NCBI GenBank assembly: GCA_943736015.1
Contig: OX031065.1
Coordinates: forward strand, 25,496,427 to 25,560,426
Length of the DNA stretch: 64,000 bases
Direction: 5' to 3'
Source: Tridacna crocea
Taxonomy: Eukaryota; Mollusca; Bivalvia; Cardiida; Cardiidae
A program made the translations under genes and the position numbers. Numbering within the stretch: the stretch's first letter is position 1; every line of letters starts with the position of its first letter. The notes below the pieces were generated by a model. The model saw only the letters and a program-made list of their open reading frames with translations, had not been told where the DNA came from and made no database searches. Shown in pieces: positions 1 to 12,400 of the stretch.

Positions 1-1266
1 GACTGAACATTTTACAAAATAGTCTGAAAACATTCCACTCATGGACTTTCCACTTTCTTAATGCAACGCGCGTTTGGAATGAGACCGGGGCGTGCTTTCA
101 CCCACGCAAGCAATATCGATTTCTTTTCTACAGCTACGACAAAGGGCATTATATTTATCTTTCATTTCCTTGGCCCATGGGTATTTTCTGGACCAATCCC
201 GACGGAAAACATATTTCCATGGCCCATGGGTATTTTCTGGACCAATCCCGACGGAAAACATATTTCCATATTCTAATTACTAGAAATCCGGAATCAAAAT
301 GTAACTAAATCACTAAACCTTGCAGACAATAACTTTACGAAACGATGAAACTCGCAAAGGGAGATAATGGTTACAATATTGTATAAACTAGACCCTGTTC
401 GATTACGATATAAAGTAGCAATAGCACCTAAAAGCAGGAAACCGGTGTAAATACATTCGTTTCGTAACAAAATACTTTCATACCTAATAAAACTGTCTTC
501 CTCATTTTCGTACTTTGAAGCGACATAGGTGTATAGGACGCCATTTGTTGGTGTAATTTTCTTGTCATTGCTTAAGCAATTTTCAGAATTATTTACTAAT
601 CTTCATGTAAAAAGCCTGAAATTCAAGTACTTTTCAAGGCTAGATATGAATTTTCAAGTACTTTTCAAGACGAAACTGTTTCAAGGACTTTTCATGACTA
701 CCCCTCATTTTCAAGCACTTTTCAAGCCTGTACGAACCTTGCGGAAAAAGGTGAAAATACAGGGTGGCATTTTTCATTTCCTTCCCTTTGTAAGACATCT
801 GTAACTACGTGAGCCATATAAAATTTTTGATTCCTAAAATAATGCTGTCACAAGAGACATGTCTTAAATTGTTTTGTTGTATGTTAATGTCTAATGTCAT
901 TACCAACTGAGCTGCTGTGTGGGTTCAGCAAGCATGAAGAGAAAAAAAAAATCGAGACAACTGTATTTTATTTCTCAATTTGATTTTTAAATTACGCTTC
1001 TCCTTCAATATAGAAAAAAAAAATTTGTACTTCCTCACTGATTGTTTGAAAATAAGCCCAATTAGTGTTTCAATTTGTGAATGTCAGCCAGTAGTAGGTG
1101 GGGGAAATTACCTATCTGAGAAAAAGCATGTAAAACATGCTTATGAATGACACGCTCATGAATATAAATGTGCTTCAATTATATCCTTTAAATTCACAGT
1201 TTTCTCCTCATTTTATGGAAAGAAGTTCCTTTGCTATCACCACGTGTGTACTAAACAATCCAGCTT
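1..1266. repeat. Intron or upstream region with a 49-bp duplication and acttttcaag repeats
   Basis: At ~172-268 a 49-bp unit (ccatggcccatgggtatttt...) occurs twice with near identity. At ~600-730 the motif tcaagtacttttcaag recurs five times irregularly. No exon was recognised. Confidence 0.6.
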
Positions 1267-1495
1267 TTTACCCATTACCACACAGTCCCTACTTTTGACG
1301 CCCCTGAGAAAGAAGTCTTTTAAAAACACTGTGGAAAAAGGAGAAAATGCTGGTAACCAGCATTTTCTCCTTTTCACACAGTGTTTTCTACCCTTCCCAG
1401 AACAAATTTCTATATTTCAGTCACCTTTATTTTATTGTCTGCAAATGCTTTCAATTTGGACCAGTCTAACGTTTTCTCGTGTGGTAGAGAGTTAA
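1267..1495 (+). mobile_element. TTAA-MITE, full length, subfamily A
   Basis: Left end mutated to TTTTTACCCATTACC; right end gtggtagagagTTAA. Palindrome core at ~1325-1392 intact apart from single mismatches. Confidence 0.85.
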
Positions 1496-1499
1496 AAAG

Positions 1500-1618
1500 A
1501 TTATGTGTGAAAACTTCTGAATACATTGTTGGAAAAGGAGAAAATGCTGGTAACCCAGCGTTTTCTCCTTTTCCCACAATGTTTTTTCAGTGTGTTCAAA
1601 GATCATATTTCATCATTT
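1500..1618 (+). mobile_element. TTAA-MITE, palindrome core only
   Basis: Core at ~1521-1590 with both arms but no recognisable TIRs; one extra C at the centre (GGTAACCCAGC). Confidence 0.65.
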
Positions 1619-1670
1619 GAATCACATAAAATTTGTCAACTTTGCCTGATTTCAGTTTAGATACGCAGAG

Positions 1671-1965
1671 CCCTGGTAGCTTGGTCAGTAGTATGCTAGA
1701 CTTGAGAACAAGGGGTTTTGGGTTTGATCCCTGGCTCAGCCAAAATTCTTTCCAAGGATGGATGATAGTCACTGCGACAGGATTCATTCCCCTCCCAGTG
1801 CTGAAAATTCTTTCCATTATGGTTTTGTGGGAAAGGAGCCAGTGGCTTTGAAAAAATATTGTGCGGAGAACTGGTAAAAGAAACTGCATGGATAGGTGTG
1901 CTAGTCGCTGACATATAATTGAAAAAATGTTTAGATCATCGTTAAACACTATACAATCAATCAGT
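1671..1965 (+). mobile_element. tRNA-derived SINE, copy 1
   Basis: The head contains A-box-like AGCTTGGTCAGTAGTATGC and B-box-like GGGTTTGATCCCTGGCTC, as expected for an internal RNA polymerase III promoter. The body (gatgatagtcactgcgacag ... gaaactgcatggataggtg) is shared with 44305-44632 and 48897-49100. It ends in taaacactatacaatcaatc-type tail. No coding capacity. Confidence 0.7.
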
Positions 1966-2279
1966 CAATCAATACGGAAAGTTTGAAATTTTGTCACCAA
2001 TCTAGTGAAGGCTAAAGCACATTGCGGCAATAGACCATGAACATTTTCCAAGCAAAATTTTGTTAGTGATTTCAAGGATTGGTCTTACTAGTAAACTTGC
2101 AATTGAACATAATTTACTCTTTTGGAAAACACTGGCTGGGATATTGAATGACTCTTTTTGAGTGTTTTATCCGAGGAATGTACAGGACGCTTTGTATGTA
2201 AATTGTGACAGAGATACTGAAGGTTGTTTTATATCTTTGCTAGATAAATACCTTGTCTTTACAAGCCTTGGGAGAGATA

Positions 2280-2520
2280 CTATTGAAAACATTGTTGAAC
2301 AGGTAGAAAAGGCCGATTAACAAGATTTTCTCATTTTCCAAGAATGTTTTGTGTTCTAGTCCTCTACATCCAGTTATTTTGGTGAAAGGCTAAAGGCTTT
2401 ACTTAACAAAACCCGTGTAAAAGTGACTTTGTGGAAACAGGTCCATGGAAACATTGTGGAAAAAGAAGAAAATTCTGATGACCAACATTTTCTCCTTTTC
2501 CTACAAGGTTTTCTACTAAT
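2280..2520 (+). mobile_element. Two decayed TTAA-MITE cores
   Basis: Cores at ~2285-2352 and ~2449-2516 retain gaaaacattgt...ttttc pairs with many mismatches. No intact TIRs: old copies. Confidence 0.5.
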
Positions 2521-2685
2521 GCTTTAAACAAATATTGTCATTTGATCAAAACTGAAAAAGGTTTTTTTTTCAAATGCTTAGAAACAAAATTTCAATGGTA
2601 TATTCTGATTGACATATTTTTTCTGAATATTTCCTGCTGTTTTCACAAAATTAGAAGTGTCTGAAGCTTTTATTATTTAAATGAG

Positions 2686-3010
2686 CCATGCTGTGTGAAA
2701 AAGGGGCTTAACACATTTCCAAAAGGTATCAACTAGGTCAGCCTGCACATGCTGACCTGGGTTAATACTTTTTCTTGTTGATTAATGATCTGCATGCCCA
2801 AGGACCAGTCTACCTCATGATTTAGTTTGTTTGGCAAAACAGACTTTAAGGATTTCTAACTATGTGGCAACTTGCTTGGTATGATGTATTACAGTGATGC
2901 ATTAAGCTCTCTCTTGCCAAAGCATTGCTCATAATGTGTTTATTCTCAATATGTATACAGAAGACAGCTTCAGTATCATAATGGGAAAAGAGCAATGACT
3001 TCCTGCAGGC
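2686..3010. repeat. Dispersed 'agccatgct...aaaaggggcttaa' repeat
   Basis: Contains gagccatgctgtgtgaaaaa ggggctta and a short inverted pair (gtcagcctgcacatgctgacc). The same blocks recur near 23918, 27738, 32730, 50160, 53575, 54770 and 55290. Class unknown. Confidence 0.5.
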
Positions 3011-3499
3011 AATTACCACTTTTCTCACATTGTTTCCTGTGTTACTTATAAATGACTTTTTTCATTCAATTATTTTTTGTTCTCTTTTGTCTTTCTTCTT
3101 AAAAGGCAATAAATGGTTTATAGAAAGATGGGAGCATCTCCACGAATTATTTCAAAGTAGTCTAATAAATCTTGGTTTTGAATTTTCTTTTCGACATTTT
3201 TCCAATAAAACTCCTGCAACATTAATTTTGTTCCAGTTTTGGAACCATAGGTAAAGTCGGCTTTCTTGCCAGGAAATATGTAGGTCACAAAATGTGGTTG
3301 GTCTTTTTGCTACAGGTTGTTCTTCTTATTACAGATTAAAATCTAAATTTTGGAATAGGACATAGAAAGAAACTGCAAAGTTTAACCCTTGTATACATAT
3401 TGTCCATTGTTTTAAAAAATTCTCAGTGAAAATGCCTTTTGAAAACATCTGGGGACAAAAGTTTGCAAAATAAAATTTTTTACAGATGGAGGGTCCACC

Positions 3500-3715
3500 T
3501 TTTCATTCAAATCTCTTTACAGAACGAAAAAATTTTGGACTTGTTCAAATTGAAAGCATTTGCCGTCGACAAAATTAAGGTAACTTGGGAATTAAAATCT
3601 GTTATGAGAATGATAGAAAACATAGTGGGAAATAGAGAAAGTGCTGGTCACCAGCATTTTCTCCTTTTCACACAATTTTTTTTCAAAAGCTAAATCTTTC
3701 TCAGAGTCAGTCTCA
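3500..3715 (-). mobile_element. TTAA-MITE, outer ends lost
   Basis: R-side spacer (gttcaaattgaaagcatttgc) then core with GCTGGTCACCAGC centre; the far TIR is missing. Confidence 0.65.
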
Positions 3716-3830
3716 TTGTGTGATTAAGGATTGGAGAATCTTGCATTCTTTGATCCAGAAGAAAATGGCTATATGTAACAGTTCTTGAAAAAGAAGTCAA
3801 CACTGGGCTACCAGAATTTTCCCTTCTCTC

Positions 3831-4058
3831 TTAACCCTTATTACACAATCCCAACTTTTAACACTCCTGTGAAAAAAGCCTTTTGAAAACATTGTAAGAA
3901 AAGGAGAAAATGCTGGTAACCAGCATTTTCTCCTTTTCCCACAATGTTTTTTCCCTTTCTTTTACAAATTTTAATTCTTTTGTCACAGTTATTTTGAAGA
4001 CTGCAAATTGCTTTCAATTTGGGCAAGTGTACAAATTTTTCGTTCGGTAAAGAGTTAA
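3831..4058 (+). mobile_element. TTAA-MITE, full length, subfamily A
   Basis: TTAACCCTTATTACACAATC at left, ggtaaagagTTAA at right; core at ~3888-3952 nearly perfect. Confidence 0.88.
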
Positions 4059-4797
4059 TGAGGTTTGACCCTTACAAAAACAAACTCCAGTGTCAGAGCC
4101 AGATTTGTCCATTTTTGATAAGTTTAAAATTTTGTTTTGTGTTACAGAGGTGATTGGCAAGAGTATCCTGAAAATAGCATTAAAGACTTTGGTGAACTTC
4201 ATCTATTTTAAGTTTAGATTAGACTAGATAATAAAGCTCTCACCAGATGGTCCTAAAGTCTGTCATTTTGTCAGGAAGCAAGGTCGATGTACTTCTATTC
4301 CGAGACATTATGCAACAAACATTGGCAGGCGTGGGAAAGGTGTTTGTACACAAAAGACAAGCATATTTTGGTTTTAAACTATGTAAAAATCTGTTTATTT
4401 ACAAATCTTAGACTCCACAGGAAATCTGCTTGGCCCAGAGGTGAAGCAACTAGATTCATGGCCATACTCAAAGAGCTAGGTTTTTTAAGTCCAATGGCCA
4501 ATGGTCAGTGTGCATGTATCATTGTCTTGTGTCAATCTTTGTGTCCACTTCTAGTACAAAATTCACAGATATGGTTCTGCCATTGCCCTCTTCTTCAAAG
4601 AAATTGATTTATTAAAAAATCTGATTATCAAACTTCAAATTTCAAAAATCTTCTTACCCAAAACCATACCTGGCATGTATGTCATGTAATGGACCTACAT
4701 TAAAAGTATTCAAATTACAGTCCTGGGTTTAAAAATGGCTCCAACAGGAGGCTGAAAGTTTTGCATGATTTCATAAGCTGAAAAACTTAAAGATCTT
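4059..4797. other. No feature recognised
   Basis: Single-copy-looking AT-rich sequence. No open frame here resembles DDX1 helicase motifs. Confidence 0.4.
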
Positions 4798-4808
4798 GGA
4801 GCTAGGCC

Positions 4809-5169
4809 ATCCTCGGATACCCCAGGGTCTCCCTATTTGCTACGCTACATCGACCCTGGGACAATTTACTAATAAAACTTTGAATCAGCCGCCGAAAATC
4901 GATACGAAACGTCATACCGTACAGTCCACTCGCCCATCACAAAATGATGACAGAACCAATGAAAAGCCAGCATTCGGCCAGCAGTAAAGCGAGCCGCCGA
5001 AAATCGATACAAAACGTCATAGCGTACAGTACACTCGCCCATCACAAAATGATGATGGAACCAATGAAAAGCCAGCATTCGGCCAGCGGTAAAGCGAAGG
5101 AAATTCAACTAATTGTCCCAGGGGTCGATGTAGCGTAGCAAATAGGGAGACCCCGGGGTATCCAAGGAT
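4809..5169. mobile_element. 361-bp long-TIR MITE with 11-bp flanking direct repeats
   Basis: Terminal inverted repeats of ~65-70 bp: ATCCTCGGATACCCCAGGGT ... GACCCTGGGACAATT at left against the complement at right (ATCCTTGGATACCCC start). Flanked by GGAGCTAGGCC at 4798-4808 and 5170-5180, a target duplication of 9-11 bp as made by Mutator-like elements. The interior is a tandem pair of ~112 bp (gccgccgaaaatcgatac ... ggccagc). Confidence 0.82.
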
Positions 5170-5290
5170 GGAGCTAGGCCTGAGACTTGGGCTACCAAAA
5201 GTTGTATGTAGCTTTACCTAGGAAACCTCTAACAAGAATGTTTTATTTATAACCCCGAGGTTAAAATAAATGTCCTACTTTAGTCACAAG

Positions 5291-5519
5291 TTAACCCATT
5301 ACCACACAATCCCTACTTTTGACGCCCCTGAGAATGAAGCCTTTTGAAACCACTGTAGGAAAAGGAGAAAATGCTGGTAACCAGCATTTTCTCCTTTTCC
5401 CACAGTGTTTTCTACCCTTCCCAGAACAAATTTCAATTTTTCAGTCACCTTTATTTTGTCGTCTGCAAATGCTTTCAATTTTGACTAGTCTAAAATTTTG
5501 TTGTGTGGTAATGAGTTAA
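5291..5519 (+). mobile_element. TTAA-MITE, full length, subfamily A
   Basis: TTAACCCATTACCACACAAT to TTGTGTGGTAATGAGTTAA: TIRs almost perfect. A clean young-looking copy. Confidence 0.92.
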
Positions 5520-5609
5520 CAAGGGCTTATAAGTATTGTGAAAACTGTAAAAACCTGCTGGAAGACCTAGGGCAACTAAATTGAGCTTTAAAATGGCTTC
5601 AAATGTTTA

Positions 5610-5788
5610 GGCTGGACCAAATTCAAAGCATCTGCAGATGAATAAAATCTTGGTATTATAATGATTTCTGAATTTGATATGGTAGAAAGTATTGTGTTTA
5701 CCAGCGTTTTCTCCTTTTCCCTCATTGTTTTCTATCTAGGCTTCTTTCTCAGGGGGTTAGAAGTCGGGATTGTGTGGTAAAGGGTAAA
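5610..5788 (-). mobile_element. TTAA-MITE lacking one palindrome arm
   Basis: R side and right arm (cagcgttttctccttttcc) present, left arm collapsed to gaaagtattgtg; right end gtgtggtaaagggtaaa. Confidence 0.7.
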
Positions 5789-5797
5789 ATGCATAAT

Positions 5798-6026
5798 TTA
5801 ACTCATTACCACACAAGAAATTTTTAGACTGGTTCAAATTGAAAGCATTTGCAGACGACAAAATAAAAGTGACTGAAAAATTGAAATTTGTTCTGGGATG
5901 GGTAGAAAATACTGTGGGAAAAGGAGAAAATGCTGGTTACCAGCATTTTCTCCTTTTCCTACAGTGTTTTCAAAAAGCTTCTTTCTCAGGGGCGTCAAAA
6001 GTAGGGATTGTGTGGTGATGGGTTAA
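5798..6026 (-). mobile_element. TTAA-MITE, full length, subfamily A
   Basis: TTAACTCATTACCACACAAG to TTGTGTGGTGATGGGTTAA; core intact. Opposite orientation to 5291-5519, so the two could pair over their whole length in a transcript. Confidence 0.92.
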
Positions 6027-6143
6027 GCAAGACAAAACATAGTGAAGAATCCATGATCTCCAAGCAATTGAATCATAAGGTCCTTGGATATTGTATAAAA
6101 TTGTATATTAGGGAAACATAATTATGTAGGCTGACCAATACAT

Positions 6144-6345
6144 TAACTCTTTACCATGTAATCCTGAGTTTTAACAACCCTGAAAAAGAATCCATTTGAA
6201 AATGTTGTGGGAAAAGGAGAAAATGCTGGTTACCAAAATGTTTTCTATCAACAAATTTCAGTTTTTGAGTCATTTATTTTGTGCTTTCTGCAAATGTATT
6301 CAAATTGGATCAATCTAGAATTGTTTTGCTTGGTAAAGAGTGAAG
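6144..6345 (+). mobile_element. TTAA-MITE, right palindrome arm deleted
   Basis: Left arm runs to GCTGGTTACC then jumps to AAAATGTTTTCTA; ~27 bp of the second arm are missing. TIRs are present but worn. Confidence 0.8.
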
Positions 6346-6444
6346 CCCACTTTTCACATAGCAAAACATTTGCAGGCTGACCAATATATTGAGCACCTGT
6401 TTATACTCTCTAAAAGGGTCAATTATATTTTATTCATCTTTCAG

Positions 6445-6487
6445 AATGGGATTGGCTGTATCACTGGTGGCGTCTGTGAAAGAAAAG
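6445..6487 (+). CDS. DDX1: DDX1 exon (helicase C-domain end)
   Basis: Acceptor ...catctttcag, donor GAAAAG|gtgagc. The first base completes an Arg codon (incoming phase 2). It encodes [14 protein letters not shown], the last strand/helix of the RecA2 domain after motif VI. Confidence 0.92.
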
Positions 6488-9400
6488 GTGAGCAAAATTA
6501 GTTTTTATCAGAAAATATTCCAAATAATGATATTGGATCAGGGTTTCACACTGGTAGAAGTGATAAGGTCTGTGTTGCTAAAGGCGCTGTCTCACTGTAG
6601 CGTATAGAGCCAGTGTATGAGGAACGTATCAAATATTTCGAAAAATTGTTTGTACGCACAACTTTTCAGCGTATGTGGTCAACTGCCAACTGTAACAAAT
6701 CTTGGTGATGTTGCAGCACAGCAACCCCCATCTCTGAACAGCTGGTACAAACTGATACAGATTTGGATATGTGAGACTTTATATACCCGCCCGCCCCCGC
6801 CCCCCCCCCAATACGCTGGAAATACACATGGGATAAGTTGGCTGTACGCTCAGAACACGTTAGGCATAAGCAGGGCTTCCCCTGCAAGTTTTAATTTTTG
6901 CGCCATCAAATTCGCCACTTCATAAAAATTGGGGCCAGTAGGAGCCAACTGAGGTAGCCACATAGTGCTTTAGATACTTCAGTTTATTGGCCAATGCTAA
7001 AGCTTTAAAATACATTGCTCAATAGTGCTGTACAAGCTTACTAATATTTCTTTTTCCCCAATGCTTTCAAGGTTTGGGCTGCAGGGACATAGAAATTTTA
7101 TTTTAAAAGTAATACAGCTCCTTAATTCTATGACTGCCAATCTGTTAGAATTCCGTCAGATTTTGAGAAATCTGGAAGAAATTTGGGATTGTGTGGTGAA
7201 GGGTTACAATATCATTTCTTTTATCCTAAAAAATACTTAAGTTTAATTTTTTAAAAGGTCCTTTTATTCTGGTCTTTTCTCTCAGTACGAGTGTCCTATA
7301 TACACGGGTAGGAAACTTCATATTCAGAGCCAATGGCTCCGACGAGAAAATGTTGTGTTGGTCTTCCGTTTCTGAAGATGTCGGCTGAAAAACAATCCCA
7401 AAACAGGTAGGCATGTCAATATTTGTTATTATGTGTTCTTATGTCTCTGAAATTCAAAAAAAGGAGAATGTCATTCGATGCTCTGGTCTTTCAACGTGTT
7501 TTCTGCACTGTGGAAAGTTGGAATAGGTGTACGATGTTGCCTGAATCATTTGTGGCGTGGATTGACCGTAGCCAAAATAATACGTCTCGGAGATAAATTC
7601 AGTCTGTTATTACCATTTAATTGGCAAGTAAGAGAGAGTCTTACTGTCCCAAAGCCGTGAACTAATGTCCTGAAATGTTACATTCACTACTGGTCAAAAA
7701 TTGAAAAGAAAAGCACAAGAATTGATAAAAATAAAGAACGGCTCTGATTATGTGGACCGGCTCTGACAATGTTACTCGGCACTGATTCAAGAGGGCTCCT
7801 TTTCAAAATTTTAGTTTTCTGTAAATAATTAGTCAGGACGTAAATTTTGGTTTTCCATTAATATCTTTCTGTCCAAAATTTAGTTCATTTGTTGGGTGGA
7901 ACTTGATTGCATGTATGACAATACAAAGGACTGGTATTGCCACGTTAGAAAAATGCTGTTTAACATTAGTCTATCTAAATTTTGAAAATACTTCTGCATA
8001 GCTTTTGATTAGACCGTATGGTCCATATATAAAATTTTTCGTGCTTTTGTCGCAAATGCAGCCCACACATAAGCACAGATAATGAAAAATATTTTCTTTT
8101 AGAAGTACGAGAATGATAAACGCAGCCCGTGTTTGAATGGTCTAGATGCATGAATTTGTATTATGCAGTTTATGAATCATTATTCAGCAATCAACATAAT
8201 TCTTTACATATAATTGAAACTTTGGGAACAAAATCATTATTTTGCGAAAAATTTAAAAAGGTCACCTGTAAAAGTCATTTCGAAATCTGTCACCACCCCT
8301 ACTATCATCACCACATCAATGATTTTGATGAATCAGAATTCTGCAAATAAACTTTGGATAGATCTCCCAACAACAATTTCTTGCAGAAGAGCACATGCTC
8401 GAAAGTGACTAAAATCATGAGTCCAACGAAAGAACCACATGCAGGTGCCAACAATTAGATGTTGTTTTTCGACGGATTAAAAATTTCCAAAACGATTTTT
8501 GAAAAGGTTCACCCTAGACATATCTGTGAAATTATTTCAAAGTCGGACCAGCCATTCCAGAGTAGAATTTTTTTTTTAAATTTCTTCATGTACATACAGT
8601 CTTAACAGCCCACAGCCATCAGAGCCATGTTTCTTGATGGATCAAAATTTCTCGAACACTTTGCGAAAAGGGTCACCCAAGGAACATTTCTGTGAAAGTA
8701 TTTCAAAATCTGACAAGCCGTTCCAGAGAAGAATTTTTAATAATTTCTTCATGGCCATATAGTGCAAGTGGCCACCTGCACCCCAATCAGGGCCATGTTT
8801 CTAGACAGATCAATTTTCGCGAACAGTTTTTGAAAAGGGTCACCAAAGGAACATCTCTCTGAAATTATTTCAAAATCTGACCAGCCGTTTCAGCGAAGAA
8901 GAATTTTCCGTATACTGCAAGTAGCCCCCATTTACCAGAGCTATATTTATTGAAGGATCAAAATTCGCGAACAATTTTTGAAAAAGGTCACCCAAGGAAC
9001 ATCTCTGTGACATGATTCCAAAATCTGACCATCGGTTTCTGAGAAGAAGAATTTTTAAGAATTTCTTCATGGCCATAGTGCAAGTGGCCCCCATTCATCA
9101 GAGCAGTGTTTATTGACGGATCAAAAGAAAGAAGATTTTTTAGAATTTCTTTTTTCATTTCTGTATAGTGCAAGTAGCCCTAATTCATTGGCATTCAACA
9201 GAGCCAGGTCTTTTGACATCAAAATTTTGCGAACAATTTTGGAAAAGGGTAACCCAAGGAACATTTCTGTGAAATTATTTTAAATCTGACCAGCGGTTTC
9301 AAGAAGAATTTTCAAGAATTTCTTCATTTCCGTTCAGTGCAAGTAGCCCTCATTCACCAGAGCCGTGTTTCTTACGGGGTTAAAATTTCGCCTACAATTT

Positions 9401-12400
9401 TTGAAAAGGGTCACCCAAGGAACATCTCTGTGAAATGATTTCAAAATCTGACGAGCAGTTTCAGAGGTGAAGATTTTGAAAGAATTTCCTGGCAACTACC
9501 TAGGGTTTTTGATGGAATCAAATTCTGTGAGCACTTTTCAAAGAGGTCCTCCCAAGAAACATTCCGGCCAAGTTTGGTGCAAATCAGCCCAGTGGTTTAA
9601 GAGGAGATGTTTAAAGAAATTGTTGACGACGGAATACGGACGACGGACACATCGTTATCCTAAAAGCTCCCCTTGAGCACGTTGTGCTCAGATGAGCTAA
9701 AACCGGAATGAATGGCACCATTTTTGTTTTCTGATCGTACATTCATATTTACAAAATGTCAATTTGATAATATGTAAAATTGGTAAAATACTTATCTTTG
9801 CTATTTCCTTATATAAAACTCTATGAGACAATAGGGTTACGAGGGGTGTTCAATAAGTAATGTCCCTGACCCAATTCCAGTTGTCTGATCTAGCTGAATT
9901 TTTGCGTGTGTAATGATTTATGTCTCTATAGCTTATGTGGCAAATTACAGTTCCAGGCTAATTGTTGTTTGGGATTTGCAGGTGTTTGAACTGAGTCAGG
10001 CGTTAAATTCGAGCCTGTTGAGAGTCGCGCAGTGATCCAGTTTTTGTATTTGAAAGGACGCACACCACAGGAGACTTTTGATGAATTTAAAGAAACTTAT
10101 GGTGATAATGCCCCATCATATGACTTTGTAAAACGCTGGCATCGTGAATTCAAATATGGCCGGAAGTCTGTACAAGAATTGAAATGACCGTGGGGTTACA
10201 AGAACTCATTTTCTATCAGATGTCAGTCACCCGGAAGTTTGTACTAGAATGTAAATGACCGTTGGGTTACAAGAACTCATTTTCTATCAGATGTCAGTCA
10301 CACACACTGACACGTAAATGATGTCATTCATTCCGATTTTAACTCATCTGAGCAAAACGTGCTCAAGGGGAGCTTTTAGGATAACGATGTGTCCGTCGTC
10401 CGGTCGTCCGTAGTCCGTCGTCAACAATTTCTTTAAACATCTCCTCTTAAACCACAGACTGATTTGGACCAAACTTGGCTGGAATGTTTCTTGGGAGGAC
10501 CTCTTTGAAAAGTGCTCACAGAATTTGATTCCATCAAAAACCCTAGGAAATTCTTTCAAAATCTTCACCTCTGAAACTGCTCGTCAGATTTTGAAATCAT
10601 TTCACAGAGATGTTCCTTTTGTAGGCCAAATTGTAACCCCGTAAGAAACATGGCTCTGGTGAATGAGGGCTACTTGTGCTGAACGGAAATGAGGAAATTC
10701 TTGAAAATTCTTCTTGAAACCGCTGGTCAGATTTAAAATAATTTCACAGAAATGTTCCTTGGGTTACCCTTTTCCAAAATTGTTCGCGAAATTTTGATGT
10801 CAAAAGACCTGGCTCTGTTGAATGCCAATGAATTAGGACTACTTGCACTATACAGAAATGAAAAAAGAAATTCTAAAAAATCTTCTTTACTTTGATCTGT
10901 CAATAAACACTGCTCTGATGAATGGGGGGGCTAGTTGCACTATGGCCATGAAAAAATTCTTAAAAATTCTTCTTCTCAGAAACCGATGGTCAGATTTTGG
11001 AATCATGTCACAGAGATGTTCCTTGGGTGACCTTTTTCAAATATTGTTCGCGAATTTTGATTCGTCAATAAATATAGCTCTGGTGAACGGGGGCTACTTG
11101 CAGTATACGGAAAATTCTTCTTCGCTGAAACGGCTGGTCAGATTTTGAAATAATTTCAGAGAGATGTTCCTTTGGTGACCCTTTTCAAAAACTGTTCGCG
11201 AAAATTGATCTGTCTAGAAACATGGCCCTGATTGGGGTGCAGGTGGCCACTTGCACTATACGGCCATGAAGAAATTATTAAAAATTCTTTTCTGGAACGG
11301 CTTGTCAGATTTTGAAATACTTTCACAGAAATGTTCCTTGGGTGACCCTTTTCGCAAAGTGTTCGAGAAATTTTGATCCATCAAGATACATGGCTCTGAT
11401 GGCTGTGGGCTATTAACACTATATGTACATGAAGAAATTAAAAAAAAATCTTCTCTGGAATGGCTGGTCCGACTTTGAAATAATTTCACAGATATGTCTA
11501 GGGTGACCCTTTTCAAAAATCGTCTTAGAAATTTTTGATCCGTCGAAAAACAACATCTTATTGTTGGCACCTGCATGTGGTTCTCTCGTTGGACTCATGA
11601 TTTTAGTCACTTTCGAGCATGTGCTCTTCTGCAAGAAATTGTTGTTGGGTGATCTATCCAAAGTTTATTTGCAGAATTCTGATTCATCAAAGTCATTGAT
11701 GTGGTGATGATAGTAGGGGTGGTGACAGATTTCGAAATGACTTTTACAGGTGACCTTTTTAAATTGTTTCGCAAAATAATGATTTTGTTTCCAAAGTTTC
11801 AATTATATGTGAAGAATTATGTTGATGGCTGAATAATGATTCATAAACTGCATAATACAAATTCATGCATCTAGACCATTCAAACACGAGCTGTGTTTAT
11901 CATTCTCGTACTTCTAAAAGAAAATATTTTTCATTATTTGTGCTTATGTGTGGGCTGCATTTGCGACAAAAGCACGAAAAAAATATATATATGGACCGTT
12001 CGGTCTAATCAAAAGCTATGCAGAAGTATTTTCAAAATTTAGATAGACTAATGTTAAACAGCATTTTTCTAACGTGACAATACCAGTCCTTTGTATTTTC
12101 ATTCATGCAATCATGTTCCATCCAAAAAATGAACTAAATTTTGGACAGAAAGATATTAATGGAAAACCAAAATTTACGTCCTGACTAATTATTTACAGAA
12201 AACTAAAATTTTGAAAGGGAGCCCTCTTGAATCAGTGCCGAGTAACATAGTCAGAGCCGGTCCACATAATCAGAGCCGTTCTTTATTTTTATCAATTCTT
12301 GTGCTTTTCTTTTCAATTTTTGGCCAGTAGTAAATGTAACATTTCAGGACATTAGTTCACGGCTTTGGGACAGTAAGACTCTCTCTTACTTGCCAATTAA

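Noticed and set aside
4287-4607. 106-codon open frame, checked as an upstream DDX1 exon (contains IGRRGK in another frame)
   Set aside because: No DEAD-box motif aligns around it and the frame with IGRRGK is not flanked by usable splice sites in the right phase.
6795-6810. C/G-rich tract as a CpG island or promoter
   Set aside because: A short cccgcccccgccccccccc run in a transposon interior, not associated with a gene start.
7478-7660. Open frame [17 protein letters not shown]..., repeated on the opposite strand at 12357-12539
   Set aside because: The two are mirror copies created by the large inverted repeat. No domain, no splice structure, and the surrounding sequence is repeat.
9993-10187. 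Mariner frame as a functional or domesticated gene
   Set aside because: Lacks a start codon in context and the whole catalytic domain; relic only.
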